Positions 16,019 to 23,720 of a stretch of 55,141 nt of DNA are shown in pieces. The notes beneath the pieces were generated by a model. It saw only the letters and a list, made by a program, of their open reading frames with translations, was not told the origin of the DNA and did not search any database. The stretch comes from a virus: IMG/VR virus record IMGVR_UViG_3300010413_000041, positions 1-55,141 of that record, one strand, 5' to 3'. Every line of letters starts with the position of its first letter. Position 1 is the first letter of the stretch. A program made the position numbers and the translations under genes.

Positions 16019-16303
16019 TTATCTTGGCACGATCCCCTTTATTTTAGCAGGTTTTAAACCGATTGCAATAGCCTCGGGTTTCTCCAACCCCTTATCATCC
16101 CATCTGCGCTTTTTCAGTTCGGCACCAATCCTCTCTTGTTGCTCTTTATACCGATCTATAACGCCATGAGGGTCGCCCTGCTCCCTGACAAACCGGATCG
16201 TAGCTTTAACTAACTTCATTCTAAATATCAACTCATTTAGCCCCATCTCTGCCAGTTCCTTCTTCTTAGGACCTTCTTGCTCTATTCCAATCTCATCACT
16301 CAT
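16019..16303 (-). CDS. Helical protein, unknown
   Basis: A 94-residue charged coiled-coil-like protein (ELAEMGLNELIFRMKLVKATIRFV, then RYKEQQERIGAELKKRR). The start MSDEIG has AGAGGA six bases upstream; the longer start overlaps the sulfotransferase gene without a site. A chaperone or scaffold role would fit, but nothing decides this. Confidence 0.6.
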   Translation of the reverse strand: MSDEIGIEQEGPKKKELAEMGLNELIFRMKLVKATIRFVREQGDPHGVIDRYKEQQERIGAELKKRRWDDKGLEKPEAIAIGLKPAKIKGIVPR

Positions 16304-16313
16304 AGTTATTCCT

Positions 16314-17189
16314 CTACCATCTGTTATCTTCTTCATAACCCAATATTATAAGCCAATCATCAGCCAACTTCTTAAAGATCTTCTTGTGTTGATCAGTAAA
16401 CTCCTCCTTCCAGCTCCCCACCTTCCCCCTGCGGAAACTGGATGATAAGTCAGTTCTCCCCATAATATCAACCGCATAATTGAAAGCATTATGGATGTTG
16501 CTCGTCAATAACATCTTAATCCCCGGCTCATCCTTAAGAGATCTATTGAGCACAAAATCAATTATCCCACTTGCAACCCCCTCCCTGTCTCCTATCATAT
16601 CTTCATACCTGACCGGATAAACCCAATCATTAAACACCCACTCGGCATATAACTCCCATCTCTCTATTATGCCAGCATACTTCCCAAGTCCGGTTATAAC
16701 CTTCTCGATCCTGTCTTCATGAGATCCCAGATCCATAAACTCAGCCTTCCCCGGATGCTTATATAAATTGTCATCGGGGTTCTCGATGTGGTAAACCTGT
16801 GACACCACCACATCCCGAAGATCCCGGTAGACGAATATCACCGCAGTTCCCATCTCTCGCAGAGCACTATCAATCTCAGGCTTATAACCAAGATGACCAT
16901 TCATCCACGTTCCCGGAGGTTGAGCCTTGATTATCCCTACCGTATAATCGACATCCACCCAATCCGTACTCCAACTATTATCATGGAACGTTCCCACCCA
17001 ATGTTGTGGGGTCTGTCTCTCGGCTAGATGCGAAGTGACCAATATAGCCAGATGAGTACCGCTCTTGGGAAATGAGTTTATCAATATCCGAGGGGTAATG
17101 GCAACGGGTTCTATCGCTCCCCCGTACATCTCCCTTACATTATCCATAAACTTCTTTGCCCCCGGTGAGATCCCATCTTTATCATTCAT
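16314..17189 (-). CDS. PAPS-dependent sulfotransferase
   Basis: A 291-residue sulfotransferase, transferring sulfate from PAPS to a hydroxyl or amine. The 5'-phosphosulfate loop is INSFPKSGTHL (39-45 core). The 3'-phosphate site is VYRDLRDVVVS (Arg122 and Ser130). The C-terminal RRGKVGSWKEEFT (253-264) is the conserved PAPS-binding RxGxxGxWK motif. All key motifs are present, so it is probably active. It lies in a late operon with phosphoesterase and structural-type genes. Acceptor unknown: a virion glycan or a host surface glycan. A second, divergent sulfotransferase is at 51859-52662. PAPS would come from the host. Confidence 0.92.
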   Translation of the reverse strand: MNDKDGISPGAKKFMDNVREMYGGAIEPVAITPRILINSFPKSGTHLAILVTSHLAERQTPQHWVGTFHDNSWSTDWVDVDYTVGIIKAQPPGTWMNGHLGYKPEIDSALREMGTAVIFVYRDLRDVVVSQVYHIENPDDNLYKHPGKAEFMDLGSHEDRIEKVITGLGKYAGIIERWELYAEWVFNDWVYPVRYEDMIGDREGVASGIIDFVLNRSLKDEPGIKMLLTSNIHNAFNYAVDIMGRTDLSSSFRRGKVGSWKEEFTDQHKKIFKKLADDWLIILGYEEDNRW

Positions 17190-17496
17190 CTTCCCTCCCC
17201 ATAGTCCTGTTCCGTAAATTCCATTGTTTGATTATGTCTTCTTTGCCCTTCCCCGGACATAACTTGTAAACCACCACATTCCTGTGGTTCACGATCTCAC
17301 TTCTCTTTGTCATGATCCCCTTGTGAACCATCGATGTCAAGAAATGGTAAAGTTTATTGCGATCCAACCCATATTGCTCAACCATCATTGGCACAGTTAC
17401 TTCGTTCTCCTCGAGCTTATATGGTTTCATTAACTCATACAACTCATTAGCAAGATCCATATCTGTTATCCCATCAACATCTATCTTCTCTTCCAT
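17182..17496 (-). CDS. Winged-helix DNA-binding protein
   Basis: A 104-residue protein with a winged-helix pattern: helix ITDMDLANELYELMKP, then VPMMVEQYGLDRNKLYHFLTSMVHKGI as the recognition pair and RSEIVNHRNVVVYKL as the wing. Start MEEKIDV has GAGGG five bases upstream; it overlaps the phosphoesterase gene by 16 bases. May be a late transcription regulator. An obvious untested partner would be the palindromic ATAGGGTAT sites near 10.3 and 49.9 kb. Confidence 0.65.
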   Translation of the reverse strand: MEEKIDVDGITDMDLANELYELMKPYKLEENEVTVPMMVEQYGLDRNKLYHFLTSMVHKGIMTKRSEIVNHRNVVVYKLCPGKGKEDIIKQWNLRNRTMGREDE

Positions 17497-18308
17497 ATCT
17501 TCCCTCGGACTGCCCAATATCGGAATAACTCCCACTTATACTCCCCACCTTCACACAGGACCACCACACTCCCAAACTGAGGTCTTTTGTTGACCGCTCC
17601 CCTATTCATTAAATATGCCGGCGCATTCTGCCACGCAGGAGTAAAGATAACCCGTACTGGGTGGTTTCTCCCACTATCGGCAAACCTGTGCATGTGAGAT
17701 CTAATCACCAAATCAGGGTAAGGCTCTCCCCATTCGTTATAATCGGACATAGTCTCATATGCCAATCTCAATGCAGCGTTCGGACCTGTCCACGGAAGAG
17801 ATCCCATGGATGTGTAATGCGAAATATCAAACTTCACTCCCCCAAACTCCGCTCTCAATTGCCACCATGAATATGTTTTATCTTTACCATTCTTTACCGC
17901 CCCCAGATCCTTTGCAATCTCTTCCTCAGCCCATCCACTCCCCCCCGTATGATAATCCGTTCCCCTGATAACAAACAAGTCACCATCTATATGTTTTCTC
18001 AATACAGGCTCAATTAACTCCACCGCATTTGTGATCGCATCTGTCGGATTTATTGACAAATATTGCGATCCATTCTTGCCGGGGTAAAGGTCTACCAGAT
18101 CCCCATTAATTGCCATCGACCTCCTGTATCCTTTAGTATATGCCTCGATGTCATCCCAGTTCTTCTCCCACGCCTTCAGTAGAAATCTCCTGCTATCATT
18201 CAACCCAACTTCTTCTCCGTCATCTCTCTTATACTTTGGTGGGGATAATCCCTTGGAATGATTAACATGTAAATCCGATACTATTATTATCGCCTCTTTA
18301 TCCTTCAT
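17481..18308 (-). CDS. Calcineurin-like metallophosphoesterase
   Basis: A 275-residue phosphoesterase with the binuclear-metal motifs in order: SDLHVNH (11-17), INGDLVD, RGTDYH, and late SHMHR. The substrate is not evident; members hydrolyse nucleic acid ends, nucleotides or phosphoproteins. The ATG overlaps the stop of the coiled-coil membrane gene (TAATG). Its position in the lysis-proximal late operon is not typical for DNA repair partners. Confidence 0.85.
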   Translation of the reverse strand: MKDKEAIIIVSDLHVNHSKGLSPPKYKRDDGEEVGLNDSRRFLLKAWEKNWDDIEAYTKGYRRSMAINGDLVDLYPGKNGSQYLSINPTDAITNAVELIEPVLRKHIDGDLFVIRGTDYHTGGSGWAEEEIAKDLGAVKNGKDKTYSWWQLRAEFGGVKFDISHYTSMGSLPWTGPNAALRLAYETMSDYNEWGEPYPDLVIRSHMHRFADSGRNHPVRVIFTPAWQNAPAYLMNRGAVNKRPQFGSVVVLCEGGEYKWELFRYWAVRGKIWKRR

Positions 18309-18700
18309 TATGTTGCTCTCCCTGCCAACTTTGCGATCCTGTTCCTCAATATCTCTACCTCCCCCTCCAAATCGGCAATTCTCTTATCCCTGTTCTCTAT
18401 CCCCTCTCTTAACAGCTTGATTGTTACTTCGTCTTCCTCTGCCTTATCTTCGAGATCTTTAATCCTCTTGGTGAGTTTTTCTATCTCTGCCCCCTGCCGA
18501 TCTATCTTCACTCTCAAACTATCACAAACCTGTGACCACGCCTTGCCTATCACCTCAGCGGCTTGAGCCTCAAGGACCTCAGCATTGGCATCCCTCGATC
18601 TCCTATTCAGCCACAGATTAATAAGAGTAGATAACGCACCTATCGCAGTAATGAGAGCCGCACCCCCTATCAATAGTTCCTTGATCTCTGTAGTGTCCAT
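18308..18700 (-). CDS. Single-span membrane protein with long coiled coil, lysis region
   Basis: A 130-residue protein. An N-terminal transmembrane helix (IGGALITAIGALSTLINLWL region) is followed by about 90 residues of heptad coiled coil (RQGAEIEKLTKRIKDLEDKA, then further Glu/Lys/Leu heptads). Start MDTTEIK has AGAGGGG upstream; longer starts run into the holin gene. The neighbour upstream is a holin, so a lysis accessory role (spanin-like or holin regulator) is plausible. If the host has one membrane, a spanin is unlikely. Confidence 0.65.
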   Translation of the reverse strand: MDTTEIKELLIGGAALITAIGALSTLINLWLNRRSRDANAEVLEAQAAEVIGKAWSQVCDSLRVKIDRQGAEIEKLTKRIKDLEDKAEEDEVTIKLLREGIENRDKRIADLEGEVEILRNRIAKLAGRAT

Positions 18701-18725
18701 CGATAACACCCCTCTTCTCTGGGGA

Positions 18726-19115
18726 TTATCCGTAAGGACTGTCCTCGCCCGTAGGCGGTAAACTCTCCCTTCCCAGATCCGGAACAACACCTAACTTCTG
18801 CAAATGTCCTAATATGCTCGCCACAACTGACAAAAACAATATCCCATAAACCGTGTAAGCAAAACCGGACTGAATGTTGGCTATGGCTAAATACTCCGTT
18901 GGGAGCAACCCTAACACCTCTACCGATAACCAACCAATCACCTTGGGAGCATAAGACGCCAAGAAATCAGCCAACTTCTCCCATTTAAATGTCTTATCCA
19001 CTATCGCAACCGTAACCCCAAGGATAAGATCCAATAAAATAACAATCCCCAAAGCCATCGCTAGGGGTGCCAAGTGTTGAGCAAACTGCTCTAATACTTC
19101 AACTGTTATAAACAT
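18726..19115 (-). CDS. Putative holin
   Basis: A 129-residue membrane protein. There is one strong transmembrane helix near 18-40 (MALGIVILLDLILGVTVAIV), an amphipathic middle, and another hydrophobic segment near 83-105 (YTVYGILFLSVVASILG), with a Pro-rich polar C-terminus. Length and topology fit phage holins that permeabilise the membrane at lysis. AAAGGAAGG lies before the ATG and a promoter-like sequence 25-50 bases upstream. No adjacent endolysin; the wall hydrolase is at 37.2-38.3 kb. Confidence 0.7.
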   Translation of the reverse strand: MFITVEVLEQFAQHLAPLAMALGIVILLDLILGVTVAIVDKTFKWEKLADFLASYAPKVIGWLSVEVLGLLPTEYLAIANIQSGFAYTVYGILFLSVVASILGHLQKLGVVPDLGRESLPPTGEDSPYG

Positions 19116-19137
19116 CTAAACCTTCCTTTACATGAAT

Positions 19138-19167
19138 ATCATATCTGAGCGATGCCAATGCACACAA
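19138..19167 (-). promoter_or_regulatory. Candidate sigma70 promoter for the lysis/late operon
   Basis: In the minus strand TTGTGT (19162-19167), 18 bases, TATGAT (19138-19143), about 20 bases before the holin Shine-Dalgarno. A second -10-like TATACT is at 19170-19175. This 99-base gap is AT-rich and holds no gene. Confidence 0.45.
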
Positions 19168-19214
19168 AAAGTATAGCATAAATCCCCCTCTTTGCCACTA
19201 TCTAAATCGCCAGA

Positions 19215-19418
19215 TTAACCATGCATTAAAGATACGGTTATAACTATAAACATCCCGATCCCCAGACCCTGCGAGATCCCCAGAATATATCCGACCCAAA
19301 GGGGAATATCTAAATAGTGGAATGATATCAACCCAAAAACAACCACAAACCAAATCAGCATCATTCCCAAGATCCTTCTGCTCCCCCTTATCAACGTTGC
19401 CATCTTCTCTTCACTCAT
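19215..19418 (-). CDS. Two-span small membrane protein
   Basis: A 67-residue protein with two hydrophobic helices (MLIWFVVVFGLISFHYL and YILGISQGLGIGMFIVITVSL) separated by a short turn, and a basic N-terminus. AAGGAG lies before the ATG. Could be a second holin or antiholin given the neighbouring holin, or an unrelated small membrane protein. Confidence 0.65.
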   Translation of the reverse strand: MSEEKMATLIRGSRRILGMMLIWFVVVFGLISFHYLDIPLWVGYILGISQGLGIGMFIVITVSLMHG

Positions 19419-19433
19419 TTATAAACTCCTTAG

Positions 19434-19454
19434 TGAGGCGGTCAGGATTGGCTA
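19434..19454. repeat. Left 21-base boundary repeat of a foreign-looking insert
   Basis: TGAGGCGGTCAGGATTGGCTA here and TGAGGCGGTGCGGATTAGCCA at 19808-19828 agree at 17 of 21 bases in direct orientation. They bracket the structured RNA and the 65-residue gene, as boundary or target repeats would. Confidence 0.5.
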
Positions 19455-19554
19455 CCTGAGGAGGGATACACCCATGCTCGGTTAGGTGCGAAGCCCATTG
19501 AGACTATCCTTATCTAGCGCACAAGGATGCGTGACCCGTCACGCCGCCGCCTCA
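19434..19554 (-). ncRNA. Highly structured 121-base element, putative non-coding RNA
   Basis: The segment folds into a closed multi-branch structure. The outer stem is TGAGGCGG (19434-19441) with CCGCCTCA (19547-19554). Inside are a long hairpin (GGCT/AGCC, ACCT/AGGT, GAG/CTC, GGG/CCC around loop 19466-19470), a hairpin ATCCTT/AAGGAT (19506-19511 with 19523-19528) and a tight hairpin GCGTGA/TCACGC (19529-19544). No open frame crosses it. Strand cannot be fixed from pairing; minus is assumed from the neighbours. It is not a tRNA. Confidence 0.6.
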
Positions 19555-19562
19555 TATTTTAT

Positions 19563-19760
19563 TTATGCTTCCTGTTCATATCTAAGATGACTCTCTGTCA
19601 TTTGCACTTCTGTAACCTCGTCAAATGTTATCGTGAAAGTATCAGCATGGTCGACACTTACATTGTTTACTAATATTTCTTGTTTGAAATACTTCTCGTT
19701 TAGCCAGTCTTGGCAAATTGTTTTCATTTGTGCTTTATTTACTACAAGCGTTTTGCTCAT
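19563..19760 (-). CDS. Unknown 65-residue protein with foreign codon use
   Basis: A small mixed alpha/beta protein with no recognised family. A clear AAGGAG lies eight bases before the ATG, so it is probably expressed. Codon choice and base composition differ from all neighbours: AT-rich, AAA/AAC-type codons, and no GATC in the gene, whereas the genome is rich in GATC. With the adjacent folded RNA and flanking repeats this looks like a recently acquired small element. Confidence 0.65.
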   Translation of the reverse strand: MSKTLVVNKAQMKTICQDWLNEKYFKQEILVNNVSVDHADTFTITFDEVTEVQMTESHLRYEQEA

Positions 19761-19807
19761 GTTTGTTTCTCCTTGTAAATAAAAGTTATTAAATTAGGGA
19801 AAATAAA

Positions 19808-19828
19808 TGAGGCGGTGCGGATTAGCCA
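19808..19828. repeat. Right 21-base boundary repeat
   Basis: Direct, imperfect copy (17 of 21) of 19434-19454; see that entry. It lies just after the stop of the next upstream gene. Confidence 0.5.
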
Positions 19829-20035
19829 TTATAGCCACCTCTCGATCATATCTGCTACAACCATACCGATTGTATAAGATAACACCAAAAACAACGCAAT
19901 CCCAAGGAACAAGCCAATCTGAGTTACTTGATCTATCCCGGTTCTGTTCTCCACAAACCAAGTAATCCGATCCAATAACCCACACGCTACCACTAATGCA
20001 ATCAAGATCCCGGCACCTATTATGATCTCTATCAT
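19829..20035 (-). CDS. Two-span small membrane protein
   Basis: A 68-residue protein: hydrophobic helix IIIGAGILIALVVACGLL, a short polar stretch, and a second helix LFLGIALFLVLSYTIGMVV. The start overlaps the upstream stop as ATGA with an AGGGGGG site just before it. Unknown role; it is the last gene of the early operon before the foreign insert. Confidence 0.6.
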   Translation of the reverse strand: MIEIIIGAGILIALVVACGLLDRITWFVENRTGIDQVTQIGLFLGIALFLVLSYTIGMVVADMIERWL

Positions 20036-20271
20036 CTCCCCCCCTTCTCGATCCTGCCCCGGGGATGATATTCGCATTGTTTACCCCGACCATAAAACCT
20101 TCCGCAGCGTTCACAATATCCAAGATCTCTCAAACTGACACCCGGAAGCACTATTATAGTAACATCCCCCTCCTTCACGCCATACAACGGCGATAACGCC
20201 CAATCGACATCCCCACTCGTGAGAGTAGCTAAAGCCGTCAATACAGCACCCAACATATCATCACTACTCAT
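20032..20271 (-). CDS. Small zinc-ribbon protein
   Basis: A 79-residue protein with a C-terminal CERCGRFYGRGKQCEYH, a four-ligand zinc site. The N-terminal half is helical. AGGAG lies before the ATG and it is coupled to the next gene by ATGA. Function unknown. Confidence 0.6.
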   Translation of the reverse strand: MSSDDMLGAVLTALATLTSGDVDWALSPLYGVKEGDVTIIVLPGVSLRDLGYCERCGRFYGRGKQCEYHPRGRIEKGGR

Positions 20272-20304
20272 GGTGTATCTCCTATTAACTCGACTTATTT
20301 ATGC

Positions 20305-20820
20305 CTAACTCTTCTCGTCTTCACTCCCACCAAGTAACCTGTGCGCCTTCCTGATAAACTCGATGTTCTTATGTCTGTTCCCGATAATCAAGAGATCTTC
20401 TACATGATCCATAACCCATCGCTCTTCTGTGGGATATCCGTAAATATTGGCATAATATCCCGCAACGTAAGGCTTAATCCAATCTGAATGCTTAAACATC
20501 CACATTTGTTCTATCTTGATCTTCCCTTGGATTATCAGGTGGCAGACCTGACACAAAGCAACTAAATTCCACCACTCAATATTCGATTTATTGTTATCCA
20601 AGTGGTGAACCGTCAGCACTCTCTGTCTCTGTCTCCCATCCCCACCCTTGGCAAATTCAGCATGTTTTGACCTGTCACACCGACTGTCGCAGGGCATTGG
20701 TATACCAACAAACTCCCCCTTATGCCCACACCTGACGCAACGCCACCCGGCACGATCCTTGACCTTCTCCGAGATAACATCCCAATTATCTGGATATGTA
20801 CCCTTAAACTTTAATCGCAT
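20305..20820 (-). CDS. HNH endonuclease
   Basis: A 171-residue HNH nuclease. A structural zinc site is formed by CVRC (28-31) and CQVC (90-93). The catalytic LTVHHLDNNKSNIEWWNL stretch supplies His72/His73 and Asn80. The C-terminal roughly 70 residues are helical and unrecognised. May be a free-standing homing-type nuclease, or work in recombination or packaging. Overlaps the upstream gene by 17 bases. Confidence 0.88.
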   Translation of the reverse strand: MRLKFKGTYPDNWDVISEKVKDRAGWRCVRCGHKGEFVGIPMPCDSRCDRSKHAEFAKGGDGRQRQRVLTVHHLDNNKSNIEWWNLVALCQVCHLIIQGKIKIEQMWMFKHSDWIKPYVAGYYANIYGYPTEERWVMDHVEDLLIIGNRHKNIEFIRKAHRLLGGSEDEKS

Positions 20821-21127
20821 ATCGATATCCCTTAGCCTTCTTTATGTTCACTACGCCGATTTTTGTCATGGCATTATAGGTAAGCAAATAATCAATCTCA
20901 TCCCTGACATGGGAGTAATATCCGTAATCTTCGAGCAATTCAAACTCAATCGCTATATAAGCATAACTCGTGCCACTCAGGTTCTCCGGTTCAAGCTTGT
21001 AATCTCTTCTTGCAATAACTACTGCCATGTTTTCATTGAACTTCCAATGTAAATTAATAAGCACTCTCGCCCCCAGATCCTTAGCAAGCCTCTCTGCCAG
21101 TTCGGTATATTCAAACTCCTTCCGCAT
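20804..21127 (-). CDS. Unknown 107-residue protein
   Basis: An alpha/beta protein starting MRKEFEYTELAERLAKDLGARV. The first 25 residues resemble those of the protein at 32266-32499 (helix plus KKMARDLGTDIFI), hinting at a shared small fold. The start is set where the coding pattern begins; the longer frame overlaps the upstream gene. Confidence 0.55.
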   Translation of the reverse strand: MRKEFEYTELAERLAKDLGARVLINLHWKFNENMAVVIARRDYKLEPENLSGTSYAYIAIEFELLEDYGYYSHVRDEIDYLLTYNAMTKIGVVNIKKAKGYRYAIKV

Positions 21128-21347
21128 CTTCCACCCCCGATTTGCGATCATCAACCACAGCCTCAACCGCCCACCTCTCCCAACCCAGATAGGAAGATTT
21201 ATATCTGTATACTTTCTTCGGTTCTGGTTGGTGGAACTTCTCAACAAGTGACCTAACCACATCCTCCAACTCCATATCTCCCGTAAACTCATATCTCATC
21301 TTAGGGAGTAAAAGGATGTTCGATGTCTCTATTATGCTGATATCCAT
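21111..21347 (-). CDS. Unknown 78-residue protein
   Basis: A beta-rich N-terminus, then a helix (LEDVVRSLVEKF) and a charged C-terminus. Overlaps the next gene by 17 bases. No family recognised. Confidence 0.55.
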   Translation of the reverse strand: MDISIIETSNILLLPKMRYEFTGDMELEDVVRSLVEKFHQPEPKKVYRYKSSYLGWERWAVEAVVDDRKSGVEDAEGV

Positions 21348-21359
21348 TATTTTTGCTCC

Positions 21360-21602
21360 TTATATCAATTCCATCTGTTGATCCTTATTATTCTTCGATA
21401 TCTTCGCCTTATTAACCACCCTGTCATCAACCAAGATATCACACCAAGGGCGATTGTACTTCGCCCAATCCACAGCCTCTTCAACCTCACTCCACAACAT
21501 TAATTCATTATATTTGTTATAAAACGTCTCCCTTCCCTGCACCAAATAATACCCTTCCCCCTTCTCATGCCATCTCACATAAACCGGATCTGTTATGCTC
21601 AT
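21360..21602 (-). CDS. Unknown 80-residue protein
   Basis: Contains WHEKGEGYYLVQGRETFYNKY and a basic C-terminus. The ATG overlaps the nuclease stop (ATGA), so the start MSITDP is preferred. Function unknown. Confidence 0.55.
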   Translation of the reverse strand: MSITDPVYVRWHEKGEGYYLVQGRETFYNKYNELMLWSEVEEAVDWAKYNRPWCDILVDDRVVNKAKISKNNKDQQMELI

Positions 21603-21952
21603 TTTATCTCTACCTCCCACCTATCCCCAGATCCCACAGCCATAACCCAGACAAACCAAGGATGTTTGTCGGTCACCGCATTAAACTTGATCCTCCCTTC
21701 CTTATACCCTCTTGCCCTTCTTGAGCCCTTGATCTCCACAAAAACAACTCTACCATCAAGGAGGATATGCATAAAATCCGGTTTATACCTTCCCCCCTCG
21801 AGATAAAAGCTCACAGGCTCATATAACCTCCGATATGTCTTCTCCCCCAACTCATCCTCAAGCACCATATCACCAAATATAGCCCAATCACGCTCGGACT
21901 TCGATCTATATTCATCTTCTGCGGAGGGTAGGTCCACTCTAGCGATAACCAT
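21599..21952 (-). CDS. PD-(D/E)XK nuclease, DUF1064-like
   Basis: A 117-residue putative nuclease. RYKPDFMHIL (Asp59), VVFVEIKG (Glu73-x-Lys75) and an upstream Glu45 form the PD-(D/E)XK active site, arranged as in phage DUF1064 / Holliday-junction-resolvase-like proteins. Start chosen for GGAGG eight bases upstream. Probably acts in recombination or debranching of replicating phage DNA. Confidence 0.75.
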   Translation of the reverse strand: MVIARVDLPSAEDEYRSKSERDWAIFGDMVLEDELGEKTYRRLYEPVSFYLEGGRYKPDFMHILLDGRVVFVEIKGSRRARGYKEGRIKFNAVTDKHPWFVWVMAVGSGDRWEVEIK

Positions 21953-21953
21953 A

Positions 21954-22163
21954 TTATTTGCCTCCATTGTCATCAATTCTAATAACAATCTTGATCTCTT
22001 CAAACCCAATCATCCTGACTGTCTCATATAAAATCTTTGCCCGTTCATATGGCATTGGATAGGATATTAACTCGACCTCAACCCTACAATCATTCTCATA
22101 TAAAACATTCAAGCTATATCCCGATATCTGGAATGAGCCATTTAATTCAACCAATCTCTCCAT
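21954..22163 (-). CDS. Unknown 69-residue protein
   Basis: A small alpha/beta protein with a long middle helix (YERAKILYETVRMIG). Its 3' end supplies the ribosome site of the nuclease gene. No family recognised. Confidence 0.55.
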   Translation of the reverse strand: MERLVELNGSFQISGYSLNVLYENDCRVEVELISYPMPYERAKILYETVRMIGFEEIKIVIRIDDNGGK

Positions 22164-22174
22164 TGTTTATCTCC

Positions 22175-22495
22175 TCAATAATCATAACTGCCGAGATCTT
22201 CTGTATCATTCTCCCAATAATCATCCTCAAGCTCTGGGTGATCTATCCCCGGAGATCCATCGTCATCAACCCATTTATCCTTATAATCCATCACAGCATT
22301 ATCAATCTCCGAGATCCCATTGTGGTATTCTGGATTGCGAATTGTCCATACTTTGCGACCTTCGTCATAATCCCGATCGTAATGGGGAATTGTCTCCTTT
22401 ATCAACAACAAATCATCCCAGAAGTCATCCCCAAACAACCTCAACTCCACATATAAACTATCTTCTTTATATACATCAATAACATCAATCGCCAT
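22175..22495 (-). CDS. Acidic protein, HARP-like segment
   Basis: A 106-residue acidic protein. The middle (DLLLIKETIPHYDRDYDEGRKVWTI region) has the 'interval then Tyr-Asp-Arg...Lys-x-Trp' pattern of HARP-type DNA-binding repeats found beside helicases. The C-terminus is Asp/Glu-rich. This is weak family evidence. Confidence 0.5.
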   Translation of the reverse strand: MAIDVIDVYKEDSLYVELRLFGDDFWDDLLLIKETIPHYDRDYDEGRKVWTIRNPEYHNGISEIDNAVMDYKDKWVDDDGSPGIDHPELEDDYWENDTEDLGSYDY

Positions 22496-22505
22496 TATCT
22501 GCCTC

Positions 22506-22709
22506 CTAACTCATTATGTCATCCATCTCAGTTATAAAATCGTTCACTAAATTAAAGATCTTATTAAAATGCTCCTTCTCATTATCATCAATGGAGTTCC
22601 ACAACTCCAACCACCCATCCAAACTCCCCCTTATTTTGCACCACTCAAATCTTCTCCTGACCTCCAACATTCTCATAAAATAATATTGACCATCCGTTGG
22701 TATTCCCAT
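22506..22709 (-). CDS. Unknown helical 67-residue protein
   Basis: Predicted all-helical, with an amphipathic C-terminal helix (FNKIFNLVNDFITEM). No family recognised; it sits in a row of small early genes. Confidence 0.5.
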   Translation of the reverse strand: MGIPTDGQYYFMRMLEVRRRFEWCKIRGSLDGWLELWNSIDDNEKEHFNKIFNLVNDFITEMDDIMS

Positions 22710-22722
22710 GCTAAGCCTCCAA

Positions 22723-22938
22723 TTATCTCCCGTTCTTCCTAATCATCAATATCGTGCAGACATCACACCCCAGATGAGCCCCATTTGTTTTCGTGAAGAT
22801 AATATATGCGATCCTGCCGATCTTTACCCGTTTTCCACAGATACAGCACCTGCGCTCCGGTATACTCCCTAATAACTCCTTCGTCACCTTGAAGCTGTCA
22901 CTAACATTCCTGACATCAATGTCAAAATTCCTAGTCAT
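22723..22938 (-). CDS. Small zinc-binding protein
   Basis: A 71-residue protein with CCICGK near residue 31 and CDVC near 58, a plausible single zinc site. Function unknown. Confidence 0.55.
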   Translation of the reverse strand: MTRNFDIDVRNVSDSFKVTKELLGSIPERRCCICGKRVKIGRIAYIIFTKTNGAHLGCDVCTILMIRKNGR

Positions 22939-22952
22939 AACCCTTCTCCTTA

Positions 22953-23720
22953 TTATAGAAAACAGTAACCACTATCACAAACATCCGTTGTGTCAAATAG
23001 CTCAGGTTGGATATAACCCTCATCCTCTGGGATTTTCACAGCATCGGGGAGGGGAATGCGTGAAGAATGCACAAATAACGGGGATGGAGGGCATATATCC
23101 CTGACATAATTATCTATTGCCACAGCTTGTTCCCAATCCCTTCCTTCTTCCCTCTTCATATATTCCCAAGCAACATTGGAGTGATAAGGACAAAATGTGC
23201 ATGATGACTTCCCGGGAACCGGAAGATTGTTTTGCTTGAGCCACCATAAACAATCCCTCCGGTGCATCTTGAGTTCCAATAAAGGGAAGCGATTATGTAT
23301 GTATTTAGCCCCACTCGTCTTCGCACGGAACACCTCATCATATGTAATCCCTATCCATACCTCAACACCCTCCCCATCCCTAAACTTATTCCACCATCTT
23401 CGCATGGGTTTGATCTTCCAGTTTGGAGTACATTGGCGGAATAATTGCGCCCTAACCCCTTTGTTGAACGTGAAGAATGGAGGGAAGGTCTTACCCCATT
23501 TATTAATTATTTTGTGATCCTCTCTAATCGCAACCACCTTAACTCCCCGATCTTCCAACCAAGGCGTCCATTGTTTGGCAAACTCATAGGTATAACTCAT
23601 CTCCCATGTAGTATCACTGTGAACCGCATAATCCACAGGCTCAATCTCCCCCAAAGCAACCATCGCAGCCATTGTCCAGCTCTGGACACCCCAACCCAAA
23701 CTTATAACCTTTATAGTCAT
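22953..23720 (-). CDS. PP-loop ATPase, phage PAPS-reductase-like
   Basis: A 255-residue adenine-nucleotide alpha-hydrolase. The N-terminal SLGWGVQSWTMAAM replaces the classic SGGKDS PP-loop with the form common in phage 'PAPS reductase-like' proteins. HSDTTWEM and, near residue 185, CTFCPYHSN complete the family picture; the cysteines could hold zinc or iron-sulfur. Phage members are suspected in nucleotide or DNA modification rather than sulfate assimilation. Overlaps the radical SAM gene by ATGA, so the two probably act together. Confidence 0.75.
   Translation of the reverse strand: MTIKVISLGWGVQSWTMAAMVALGEIEPVDYAVHSDTTWEMSYTYEFAKQWTPWLEDRGVKVVAIREDHKIINKWGKTFPPFFTFNKGVRAQLFRQCTPNWKIKPMRRWWNKFRDGEGVEVWIGITYDEVFRAKTSGAKYIHNRFPLLELKMHRRDCLWWLKQNNLPVPGKSSCTFCPYHSNVAWEYMKREEGRDWEQAVAIDNYVRDICPPSPLFVHSSRIPLPDAVKIPEDEGYIQPELFDTTDVCDSGYCFL

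Noticed and set aside
19434-19554. tRNA or tmRNA in the folded segment
   Set aside because: Closing stem and length fit poorly, there is no anticodon arm with a T-loop motif (no GTTCGA-type loop) and no CCA end.
19434-19554. Group I intron core
   Set aside because: A GAGACTATCC stretch vaguely recalls the R element, but the matching S element and P/Q pairing are missing and no gene is interrupted.
22953-23720. Genuine PAPS reductase supplying sulfur metabolism for the sulfotransferases
   Set aside because: A reductase would consume, not make, PAPS, and the PP-loop form is that of the phage subfamily. No ATP sulfurylase or APS kinase is present.
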